64,000 bases of DNA from Pseudomonas sp. UBA1879 (GTDB lineage: Bacteria; Pseudomonadota; Gammaproteobacteria; Pseudomonadales; Pseudomonadaceae). Both the position numbers and the translations under genes were made by a program. The stretch is from assembly GCF_002338065.1 (NCBI RefSeq), contig NZ_DDHJ01000015.1:124001-188000 (forward strand), in the 5' to 3' direction. Under the pieces are notes generated by a model, which saw only the letters and a program-made list of their open reading frames with translations, ran no database searches and was not told where the DNA came from. Below, one piece after another: positions 7,864 through 15,853 of the stretch. The stretch's first letter is position 1. Every line of letters starts with the position of its first letter.

Positions 7864-8215
7864 GGATGCCGTTCACCTTGTCCCGCAACTGATCGATGGA
7901 AAACGGCTTGCCGATCGAATGCATGCCTGCGGGCACGTCAATGTTCTCGGCGTAGCCGCTGGCGAACAGGATCGGCAACGTCGAGCGCAGCACCGCCGCC
8001 TGCTTCGCCAGATCGATGCCGTCCATGTCCGGGAGGCCCTTGTCGGTCATCATCAGATCGATGACCTGCGTCTCGTCCTGCAGGAAGGTCAACGCCTCGC
8101 CGCCATCGGCCGCTTCGAGCACGGTGTAGTCGAGCTCTTCGAGAACGTCGACGATCAACATCCGGACGATGCTGTCATCTTCAACCACCAGGATCGTGCT
8201 GGTTGGGTGGGGCAT
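7853..8215 (-). CDS. Stand-alone receiver-domain response regulator
   Basis: A 120-residue CheY-like protein made only of a receiver domain. The acidic pair is in VVEDD (about residues 10–14), the phospho-acceptor is probably Asp58 in MMTDKGLPDMDG, and the Lys of the GKPFS motif is near the C-terminus. The ATG at 8215 has AAGGA about 7 nt upstream; earlier in-frame codons give no receiver sequence. It is transcribed away from the large hybrid kinase (start 8470) and overlaps the glycosyltransferase gene. It has no output domain, so it should act through protein contact or in a phosphorelay with the neighbouring kinases. Confidence 0.88.
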   Translation of the reverse strand: MPHPTSTILVVEDDSIVRMLIVDVLEELDYTVLEAADGGEALTFLQDETQVIDLMMTDKGLPDMDGIDLAKQAAVLRSTLPILFASGYAENIDVPAGMHSIGKPFSIDQLRDKVNGILGK

Positions 8216-8469
8216 AAAATTTCCTTCGAAATGGCAAAAGACGGAACGAGCGACTTCCGCCCGATCTGCTGAAAAATAAAGCCAGCGATTGTGACAAGTT
8301 CCGCGCCGCAAAACGACAATCCAATTGAGTGTGATAGCGCGAGGCAGTCACTCGAACGTATAGTACGCCGACTTTTACTCCCTGACCAAAGTCAGAAAAT
8401 TCAGTCGTGTATGTCAGAAACTGGAGTCTTTTTCTGAACATTGCGGCAAACTCCGTTGTTTAGCCGAAT

Positions 8470-11400
8470 ATGTCCTGGGCCCTTGCGATGATCCACACCT
8501 CTGCTGTCGATGAGCAACGTTTCCGCAAACTCCTGAGCCGCAATGTCAGCTTGCCCTTGGCGGTCGGCGTTCTCAGTGCCGCTTTCTTCGTGATCCTGAT
8601 TACCTACCTGCTGTCGGTGATCCAGTGGGTCGAACACACCGACCGGGTGATCAACAACATCAACCGGTCGTTGAAGCTGTCGGTGGACATGGAAACCGGC
8701 ATGCGCGGCTTCCTGTTGACGGGAGACGAACGCTTCCTGGACCCCTACGAAGTCGCCAAGCCGAGCATCATCGCCGAGCTGAAAGGGCTGGAGGATCTGG
8801 TCGCCGACAACCCCGAGCAGGTGGACCGTTTCAAGCGCCTGGCCGCCATGCAGGAATCGTGGAACCAGTTTGCGCAGGAGATGATCGCGCTGCGTCGCAA
8901 CGGCGGTGATTACGCCACGCCGATCCAGAACCGTCGGGGCAAGCGTCTGGCCGATGAAATTCGCGATCAATACGATCAGGCAGCGAATATCGAACACCAA
9001 TTGCGTCTGAACCGAAACACCGACGTCACCCACACCACCGTGGTTTCGGTCGCGCTCTACATCGTGTTTATCCTCATCGTCAGCGGCATTCTGGCCTGGG
9101 TCGGGCGTCGCGACATGACCGCGCTGTCGTCCACCTACGCGTCCAATCTCAAGGCCCAGCAAGATGACGCCGAACGCCTGGCCCATGTCGCGTGGCTGCG
9201 TAACGGGCAAAGCGATCTGGCCGAGCAAGTCATTGGCCAACTGACCCTGAACCTGTTGGGGCGCAATGTCCTGCAGTTCTTTGCGCACTATCTGGGCGCG
9301 GTGGTGGCTGCAGTCTACGTGCGTCAGGAACACGGCGGCCTGGTGCGTGTCGCTTCGTATGGTTTTTCCCGCGAACAGGAATTGCAGGAACAGTCGCTCT
9401 ACAGCGGCGAAGGCGTGGTCGGCAAATCCGCCGAGCAGGACGAAATCATCACGCTTAATGACGTGCCGATGGACTATTTCAAAGTCTCGTCGGGGCTGGG
9501 CGACGGCGCGCCGCGCAGTGTGATTGTGGTGCCTACGAGCAACGATGATCAGGTCAACGGCGTGATCGAACTGGGCTTTCTCCGCGAACTGACCCCGCGC
9601 GACATCGAGTTCCTCGAACTGGTGGCTGATAACGTCGGCACCTCGATCGAGGCGGCGCGTTATCGTCAGCGTTTGCAGGAGGTCCTGGCCGAGACTCAGC
9701 AACTCAACGAAGAGCTGCAAGTGCAACAGGAAGAGCTGCGCACCGCCAACGAAGAACTGGAAGAGCAGTCGCGGATTCTCAAGGAATCCCAGGCCCACCT
9801 GGAAACCCAGCAGGCCGAGCTGGAGCAGACCAACGAACAGCTCGCGGAACAGAGCCAAGCGCTGGCCGACCAGCGCGACGCCCTGGACCGCAACAATGAA
9901 GAGCTGAATATCGCTCAGATCGAGCTGCAAGCCCGTGCTGACGAGTTGCAGCGTTCAAGCAAATACAAATCCGAATTCCTCGCCAACATGTCCCATGAGC
10001 TGCGCACGCCGCTGAACAGTTCGTTGATTCTGGCGAAACTCCTGGCCGAGAACCCGCTGGACAACCTCACCCAGGAGCAGGTGACGTTTGCCGAGTCGAT
10101 CTATTCCGCTGGCAACGACCTGCTGAACCTGATCAACGACATCCTCGACATCTCCAAGGTCGAGGCCGGCAAACTGGACATGCGCCCGGAAAACAGCAGC
10201 GTCAGCCGCCTGGTGGACAGCCTGCGCATGACCTTCCAGCCCGTCGCCGCCGACAAGCAGCTGCAGTTCTCGGTCGAGGTTCAGCCGGGTGCGCCGGTGT
10301 CGCTGTACACCGATCGCCAACGTCTGGAACAGATCCTCAAGAACCTGCTGTCCAACGCGATCAAATTCACCGAAACCGGCTCGGTCAGCCTGACCGTGTC
10401 CCGTCAGCCCCACGAAGGCATCGTCTTTACCGTGCGCGACACCGGTATCGGCATTGCCCCTGATCAGCAGGAAAGCATCTTCGAGGCCTTCCGTCAGGCC
10501 GACGGCACCACCAACCGTCGCTACGGCGGCACGGGGCTGGGCCTGTCGATTTCGCGGGATCTGGCGCGTCTGCTGGGCGGTTCGATCACCGTCACCAGCG
10601 AACCGGGACAGGGCAGTATCTTCACGCTAGTGCTGCCAGAAGAGTACGTCGAACAGAACCCGTTCATTGACGCCACCCCCGTGACCGCGCAGGCCGCCCC
10701 TGCGCCTGTTCTGGCTCCGCCTGCACCAGCGCCGGCGCCAGCGCCTGTGGCCACCAGGCCGGCGCCTGCCGCCGAAGCCGTGCCACGCTTCGCTGACGAC
10801 CGCGACAAGGCGCCATTCAGCAAGCGCTGCATTCTGGTCATCGAAGACGAGGTGCGTTTCGCCCATATCCTCTATGACCTGGCGCACGAACTGGGCTACC
10901 ACTGCCTGGTCGCCCATGCCGCAGACGAAGGCTTCGATCTGGCGTCGAGCTACCTGCCCGATGCGATCTTGCTGGACATGCGCCTGCCGGACCATTCAGG
11001 CCTGACGGTATTGCAACGTCTGAAAGAACTGCCGAGCACCCGGCACATCCCGGTTCACGTCATTTCTGTCGAAGACCGCCAGGAAGCCGCGTTGCAAATG
11101 GGCGCCATCGGCTATGCGGTCAAGCCGACCACCCGCGAAGAACTCAAGGACGTGTTCGCTCGCCTCGAAGCCAAGCTCACGCAGAAAGTGAAGCGGGTGC
11201 TGCTGGTCGAAGATGACGCCCTGCAGCGCGACAGCATCGCCCGCTTGATCGGCGACGATGACATTGAGATCACCGCCGTCGGCTTCGCCCAGGATGCGCT
11301 TGAATTGCTGCGCGACAACGCTTACGACTGCATGATCATCGACCTGAAACTCCCGGACATGCTCGGCAATGACCTGCTCAAGCGCATGTCCACCGATGAA

Positions 11401-12006
11401 ATCTGCGCATTCCCGCCGGTCATCGTCTACACCGGCCGCAACCTGACCCGCGACGAAGAAGCTGAGCTGCTGAAGTATTCGCGCACCATCATTATCAAAG
11501 GCGCGCGCTCCCCTGAGCGCTTGCTGGACGAGGTCACGCTGTTCCTGCACAAGGTCGAGTCGCAACTGTCGAACGAGCGGCAGAGGATGCTCAAGACCGC
11601 CCGCAGCCGCGACCGCGTGTTCGAAGGCCGCCGGATCCTGGTGGTCGACGACGACGTGCGCAACATTTTTGCCCTGACCAGCGCGCTGGAACACAAAGGC
11701 GCCATCGTCGAAGTGGGGCGTAATGGTTTAGAGGCGATCGAAAAGCTCAACACCGTCGAGGACATTGATCTGGTGCTGATGGACGTGATGATGCCTGAGA
11801 TGGATGGTTTCGAAGCGACCACCCAGATCCGCAAAGACCCGCGCTGGCGCAAGCTGCCGATCATCGCCGTGACCGCCAAAGCCATGAAAGACGATCAGGA
11901 TCGCTGCCTGCAGGCCGGTTCCAACGATTACCTGGCCAAGCCGATCGACCTGGACCGCCTGTTTTCGCTGATCCGTGTGTGGTTGCCGAAAATGGAACGT
12001 ATCTAA
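8470..12006 (+). CDS. Hybrid sensor histidine kinase: CHASE3–GAF–HisKA–HATPase–three receivers
   Basis: An 1178-residue membrane kinase. Two membrane segments (about 28–54 and 190–212) flank a CHASE3 sensor. Then come a GAF domain (about 250–400) and a long coiled coil rich in E and Q (about 398–497). The HisKA domain has phospho-acceptor His509 (NMSHELRTP), followed by an HATPase domain with NLLSNAIKF and GGTGLGLSIS. A Pro/Ala linker (about 738–770) leads to three receivers with likely acceptors Asp836, Asp958 and Asp1105. Starts at 8470 or 8488 are both possible. It heads a tight series with cheR- and cheB-like genes, a second kinase and a lone receiver. The 254-nt gap to the divergent receiver gene presumably holds both promoters, but no clear boxes were found. 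Confidence 0.93.
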   Translation: MSWALAMIHTSAVDEQRFRKLLSRNVSLPLAVGVLSAAFFVILITYLLSVIQWVEHTDRVINNINRSLKLSVDMETGMRGFLLTGDERFLDPYEVAKPSIIAELKGLEDLVADNPEQVDRFKRLAAMQESWNQFAQEMIALRRNGGDYATPIQNRRGKRLADEIRDQYDQAANIEHQLRLNRNTDVTHTTVVSVALYIVFILIVSGILAWVGRRDMTALSSTYASNLKAQQDDAERLAHVAWLRNGQSDLAEQVIGQLTLNLLGRNVLQFFAHYLGAVVAAVYVRQEHGGLVRVASYGFSREQELQEQSLYSGEGVVGKSAEQDEIITLNDVPMDYFKVSSGLGDGAPRSVIVVPTSNDDQVNGVIELGFLRELTPRDIEFLELVADNVGTSIEAARYRQRLQEVLAETQQLNEELQVQQEELRTANEELEEQSRILKESQAHLETQQAELEQTNEQLAEQSQALADQRDALDRNNEELNIAQIELQARADELQRSSKYKSEFLANMSHELRTPLNSSLILAKLLAENPLDNLTQEQVTFAESIYSAGNDLLNLINDILDISKVEAGKLDMRPENSSVSRLVDSLRMTFQPVAADKQLQFSVEVQPGAPVSLYTDRQRLEQILKNLLSNAIKFTETGSVSLTVSRQPHEGIVFTVRDTGIGIAPDQQESIFEAFRQADGTTNRRYGGTGLGLSISRDLARLLGGSITVTSEPGQGSIFTLVLPEEYVEQNPFIDATPVTAQAAPAPVLAPPAPAPAPAPVATRPAPAAEAVPRFADDRDKAPFSKRCILVIEDEVRFAHILYDLAHELGYHCLVAHAADEGFDLASSYLPDAILLDMRLPDHSGLTVLQRLKELPSTRHIPVHVISVEDRQEAALQMGAIGYAVKPTTREELKDVFARLEAKLTQKVKRVLLVEDDALQRDSIARLIGDDDIEITAVGFAQDALELLRDNAYDCMIIDLKLPDMLGNDLLKRMSTDEICAFPPVIVYTGRNLTRDEEAELLKYSRTIIIKGARSPERLLDEVTLFLHKVESQLSNERQRMLKTARSRDRVFEGRRILVVDDDVRNIFALTSALEHKGAIVEVGRNGLEAIEKLNTVEDIDLVLMDVMMPEMDGFEATTQIRKDPRWRKLPIIAVTAKAMKDDQDRCLQAGSNDYLAKPIDLDRLFSLIRVWLPKMERI

Positions 12007-12054
12007 AGGGATCGGATCAATTGACCACGCCCGTTGAAAGACCAGGTTTTACCG

Positions 12055-12876
12055 ATGGCCCATGAGCGAAACACCGAGATCGAACTGCGTTTGTTGATCG
12101 AGGCGATTTACCTGAAGTACAGCTACGATTTTCGCGATTATTCGGGCGCGTCGGTCAAACGACGCGTCGTTCACGCGCTGCGTCATTTCGAGTTGAATAC
12201 CATTTCGGCGCTGCAGGAGCGGGTGTTGCACGATCCGTCGGCGTTCATGCAACTGTTGCAGTTCCTGACTATCCCTGTGAGCGAGATGTTTCGCGACCCG
12301 ACGCACTTCCTGGCGATTCGGCAGGAAGTGGTGCCGTTGCTCAAGACCTACCCCTCGCTGAAAATCTGGATTGCCGGATGCAGCACGGGGGAGGAGGTGT
12401 ACTCGATGGCCATCCTGTTGCGTGAGGAAGGGTTGCTGGAGCGGACGATCATCTACGCCACCGACATCAACCCCACGTCGCTGGAGAAAGCCAAGCAGGG
12501 CATTTTCTCGATGGAGAACATGCGCGGCTACAACGAGAATTACCTGAAAGCTGGGGGTAAGCGTCTGTTTTCCGAGTACTACACGGCGGCCTATGATCAC
12601 GCGATTTTTGACAAGACCTTGCGCGAGAACGTGACCTTCGCCGACCACAGCCTGGCCACTGACAGCGTGTTTTCCGAGACGCAGCTGATCTCCTGTCGCA
12701 ATGTGCTGATCTATTTCAACAAGAAGCTGCAGGACCGGGCGTTCGGGCTGTTTCACGAGTCCCTGTGTCATCGCGGCTTTCTGGTGCTGGGCAGCCGGGA
12801 AACCCTGGAGTTTTCCGGTTTCAAGGACAGATTCGAACCCTTGGTCAAACATGAGCGGATTTATCGCAAATCATGA
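12055..12876 (+). CDS. CheR-type protein glutamate methyltransferase
   Basis: A 273-residue SAM-dependent methyltransferase with the CheR N-terminal helical domain (about 1–75) and a catalytic domain containing WIAGCSTGEEVYSMAILL, ATDINPTSLEKA and LISCRNVLIYF, all diagnostic. CheR enzymes add methyl groups to glutamates of chemoreceptor coiled coils. No TPR or pentapeptide-binding extension is seen. The ATG at 12055 is preferred; a TTG at 12034 is in frame. The gene overlaps the CheB-like gene by 4 nt (ATGA). No chemoreceptor, CheA or CheW gene lies nearby, so its substrate here is unknown; the coiled coil of the upstream kinase is a candidate. Confidence 0.92.
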   Translation: MAHERNTEIELRLLIEAIYLKYSYDFRDYSGASVKRRVVHALRHFELNTISALQERVLHDPSAFMQLLQFLTIPVSEMFRDPTHFLAIRQEVVPLLKTYPSLKIWIAGCSTGEEVYSMAILLREEGLLERTIIYATDINPTSLEKAKQGIFSMENMRGYNENYLKAGGKRLFSEYYTAAYDHAIFDKTLRENVTFADHSLATDSVFSETQLISCRNVLIYFNKKLQDRAFGLFHESLCHRGFLVLGSRETLEFSGFKDRFEPLVKHERIYRKS

Positions 12877-13490
12877 GAACGACGTTTCCAGGCGGCGCGT
12901 CTGACCTGCCCGCGTTACCGAAGGTAGACGCGATTGTCGTCGGCGCCTCTGCGGGTGGGGTCGAGGCATTGCTGAAAATATTCAAATCGCTGCGCCGGGG
13001 CTTCAGTCTGCCTATCATCGCCGTGCTGCATTTGCCTGACGAACGCCGTAGCCTGCTGGCCGAGGTGTTCGCTTCGCGCTTGGCGATACCGGTGAAGGAG
13101 GCCGATGACAAGGAGAGCATCGTCCCCGGCACGCTGTACTTTGCCGCACCCGGTTATCACCTGTCCGTGGAAGCGGACAGAACCCTGTCGTTCAGTCAGG
13201 AAGAGCGGGTTTATCACTCCCGTCCCAGCATCGATATTCTCTTCGAATCCGCTGCGGACGCGTACGATGCACGGCTGGCCGGGGTGTTGTTGACCGGCGC
13301 TAACAACGATGGTGCCAAGGGAATGGCACGAATCAAGGAATACGGTGGTCTTACCGTGGTCCAAGACCCTGCCCAAGCGCTGGCACGCACCATGCCCGAC
13401 GCTGCACTGGCCTTGCTCACACCGGACTTTCTCCTGCCTTTGCCCGACATTGGCCTCTTGCTTGTCGAGCTGGAACGAATTGCATGCTGA
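12873..13490 (+). CDS. CheB-type methylesterase, catalytic domain only
   Basis: A 205-residue protein equal to the CheB catalytic domain. It carries the nucleophile segment VVGASAGGVEAL (about residues 23–34), the His-containing AVLHLPDE and the Asp-containing VLLTGANNDGAKGM. The N-terminal receiver that normally controls CheB is absent, so regulation must come from elsewhere, perhaps the neighbouring kinase–receiver gene. It overlaps the CheR-like gene by 4 nt and the next gene by 7 nt. It should demethylate or deamidate glutamyl residues methylated by the adjacent CheR-type enzyme. Confidence 0.92.
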   Translation: MRTTFPGGASDLPALPKVDAIVVGASAGGVEALLKIFKSLRRGFSLPIIAVLHLPDERRSLLAEVFASRLAIPVKEADDKESIVPGTLYFAAPGYHLSVEADRTLSFSQEERVYHSRPSIDILFESAADAYDARLAGVLLTGANNDGAKGMARIKEYGGLTVVQDPAQALARTMPDAALALLTPDFLLPLPDIGLLLVELERIAC

Positions 13491-14665
13491 GTGAAATCAA
13501 AGCCAAGTTGCTGATCGTCGACGATCTGCCGGAAAACCTGCTCGCGCTTGAAGCACTGATCAAGCGCGAAGATCGACAGGTGTTCAAGGCGCTGTCCGCC
13601 GACGAAGCGTTGTCGCTGCTGTTGGAGCATGAATTCGCCATGGCGATCCTTGACGTGCAGATGCCGGGCATGAACGGGTTCGAGCTGGCCGAGATGATGC
13701 GTGGCACCGAAAAGACCAAAAACATTCCCATCGTGTTCGTCAGCGCCGCGGGCCGTGAGCTGAATTATGCGTTCAAGGGCTATGAAAGCGGGGCGGTGGA
13801 CTTCTTGCACAAGCCGCTGGATATCCATGCGGTGAAGAGCAAGGTCAACGTGTTCGTCGATCTGTATCGCCAGCGCAAAGCCATGAAGCAGCAGGTCGAG
13901 GAATTGGAGCGCAGTCGTCAGGAGCAGGAAGCGCTGCTGCGTGAATTGAAATCCACACAGAACGAACTGGAACACGCGATTCGCATGCGCGACGACTTCA
14001 TGTCCATCGTCTCCCATGAAGTGCGCACGCCGCTCAACGGGTTGATTCTGGAGACCCAACTGCGCAAGTTGCACTTGGCCAAGGACAACTCGTCGGCGTT
14101 TACCATGGACAAGCTCAAGGCCATGGTCGAGCGTGACGAACGCCAGATTCAGAGCCTCATCCGTTTGATCGAAGACATGCTCGACGTGTCGCGCATTCGC
14201 ACCGGCAAGCTGTCGATCCGGACCAGCGCGTTTGATCTGGCAGAACTGGTGGTCAATCTGGTGGAAAGCTACGCCGCGCAAATTGCAGCTGCCGAAAGCG
14301 TGGTGACGCTGCACGCCAGTGAACCGGTGATCGGCGTCTGGGACGAGTTCCGCATCGAGCAGGTGTTGGCAAACCTGCTGACCAACGCGCTGCGCTACGG
14401 CGCTCATAAGCCGATAGAAGTGCGGGTCTACAGTGCAGGCAACGAGGCGCGGGTCGAGGTCAAGGATCAGGGCATCGGCATCAGCGCTGAAAATCAGAAG
14501 CGTATCTTCCAGCAGTTCGAGCGGGTGTCCGCGAGCCACGCCGTCAACGGACTTGGGCTGGGCCTGTTCATTTCCGACCAGATCGTCGCGGCCCACAGCG
14601 GTACGATTTCGGTGGAAAGCGAGGAGGGCAGCGGCTCGACCTTCCGCGTCAGCCTGCCCCTGTAA
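13484..14665 (+). CDS. Receiver–histidine kinase fusion (soluble)
   Basis: A 393-residue protein with an N-terminal receiver (LLIVDDLPENLLALEALI; acceptor Asp57 in AILDVQMPGMNGFE). A coiled coil (about 130–170) follows, then a HisKA domain with His178 (SIVSHEVRTPLNG) and an HATPase domain (NLLTNALRYG, GLGLGLFISDQI). No membrane segment is present. The ATG at 13484 overlaps the CheB-like stop by 7 nt. Such receiver-first kinases are often switched by phosphorylation from another kinase, so it may act after the large hybrid kinase; this is inference from order. Confidence 0.92.
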   Translation: MLSEIKAKLLIVDDLPENLLALEALIKREDRQVFKALSADEALSLLLEHEFAMAILDVQMPGMNGFELAEMMRGTEKTKNIPIVFVSAAGRELNYAFKGYESGAVDFLHKPLDIHAVKSKVNVFVDLYRQRKAMKQQVEELERSRQEQEALLRELKSTQNELEHAIRMRDDFMSIVSHEVRTPLNGLILETQLRKLHLAKDNSSAFTMDKLKAMVERDERQIQSLIRLIEDMLDVSRIRTGKLSIRTSAFDLAELVVNLVESYAAQIAAAESVVTLHASEPVIGVWDEFRIEQVLANLLTNALRYGAHKPIEVRVYSAGNEARVEVKDQGIGISAENQKRIFQQFERVSASHAVNGLGLGLFISDQIVAAHSGTISVESEEGSGSTFRVSLPL

Positions 14666-14832
14666 ACGCTCGTTCGGCCTGTCAGCCGCGTAGCAGACGG
14701 GCGCGTTCATCGTTGTTGACGCGGCCGTTTAAAACGTCAGCGGCGTCCGGGTAAATATCTGATTTTTCTGCGCAACCTCCAGAGCGAGCCATGGTCGTAA
14801 TGGCAGCTATTTATAAGATTGAAGGCGTTCCA

Positions 14833-15210
14833 ATGAGCTCTGATGCTGAAAATGTCGTACTGATCGTCGAAGACGAGCCGCTGATCCTGATGCTGCTGTC
14901 CGACTATCTGTCAGGGGAGGGATACCGGGTCCTGCAAGCGGAGAACGGCGAGCAGGCGTTCGAGATCCTCGCGACCAAGCCGCACCTGGATTTGATGATC
15001 ACCGACTACCGCCTGCCGGGCGGGGTTTCCGGGGTGATGATTGCCGAGCCGGCGGTGAAGCTGCGACCGGAGCTCAAGGTCATTTTCATCAGCGGTTACC
15101 CCGCAGAAATCATCGAAACCGGCAGCCCCATCGTCGGCAAAGTGCCTATCCTGGCCAAGCCGTTCACCATGGAAACGCTGCACTCGAAGATTCAGAGTCT
15201 GTTGAATTAA
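14833..15210 (+). CDS. Stand-alone receiver-domain response regulator
   Basis: A 125-residue single receiver. IVEDEPLILMLL carries the acidic residues, the acceptor is probably Asp58 in MITDYRLPGGVSG, and the Lys lies in ILAKPFTMETL. The ATG at 14833 has GAAGG about 7 nt upstream, favouring it over an ATG 14 codons earlier. It follows the receiver–kinase gene after a 167-nt gap, in the same direction, and ends next to a tandem-repeat region. It has no output domain. Confidence 0.88.
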   Translation: MSSDAENVVLIVEDEPLILMLLSDYLSGEGYRVLQAENGEQAFEILATKPHLDLMITDYRLPGGVSGVMIAEPAVKLRPELKVIFISGYPAEIIETGSPIVGKVPILAKPFTMETLHSKIQSLLN

Positions 15211-15401
15211 TCGAAGCGGCATGCCGGTTGCGCAGGAACGGCCTGTCCGCGATCTGTAGCGCAGGGCGGCAGATACTCAATTAGCGTTCCGTCCGACGCA
15301 TTGGGATGCCTGGTTTTACTGCCGCTCCGCGCCAGATCGCAGGCAAGCCTACTCCTACAGGTTTGGCGACGGGCCGAAATTCCCCGCACGGCGCAATCTC
15401 C

Positions 15402-15790
15402 GTAGGAGCCGCCGGAGGAACAACGGCAGCGATGGCGTCAGCTCAGTCAAAAACACATCGCCTGACCCACCGCCATCGCGGCCGTCGTGCCTCCGGCGGC
15501 TCCTACAGGTTTGGCGACGAGCCTGAATCCTCCACACGGCGCAATCTCAGTAGGAGCCGCCGGGGGAACAACGGCAGCGATGGCGTCAGCTCAGTCAAAA
15601 ACACATCGCCTGTCCCACCGCCATCGCGGCCGTCGTGCCTCCGGCGGCTCCTACAGGTTTGGTGGCGGACCCAAATCCTCGGCGTACCGCGATCTTTGTA
15701 GGAGCCGCCGGAGGAACGACGGCCGCGATGGCGTCGGGTCAATCAGAGACAAATCATCTGATCCACCACCTCCCTGGCTGCTCCTGCAGG
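15402..15790. repeat. Tandem BIME-like palindromes with 148-bp period (three units)
   Basis: The 643-nt gap between two convergent genes holds three copies of a palindromic element. Left arms begin GTAGGAGCCGCCGG at 15402, 15550 and 15698, exactly 148 nt apart. Right arms end at 15506 and 15654; the third copy is decayed and ends near 15790. Each intact unit is 105 nt. Arms contain ACGACGGCCGCGATGGCG-type sequence and its complement, and spacers of 43 nt are also similar. Short reading frames across it are repeat artefacts. A promoter or terminator cannot be separated from the repeat. Confidence 0.88.
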
Positions 15791-15853
15791 CAATATGTCT
15801 GATTCCGCTGCCGCCTTGCGCGGGTGGGCGCTCATACCAGGCCTGGCTGAGGC

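Noticed and set aside
15402..15790. Possible CRISPR-like array because of regular spacing
   Set aside because: The units are 105-nt palindromes with similar, not unique, spacers; repeat length and period do not fit CRISPR and no cas genes are present.
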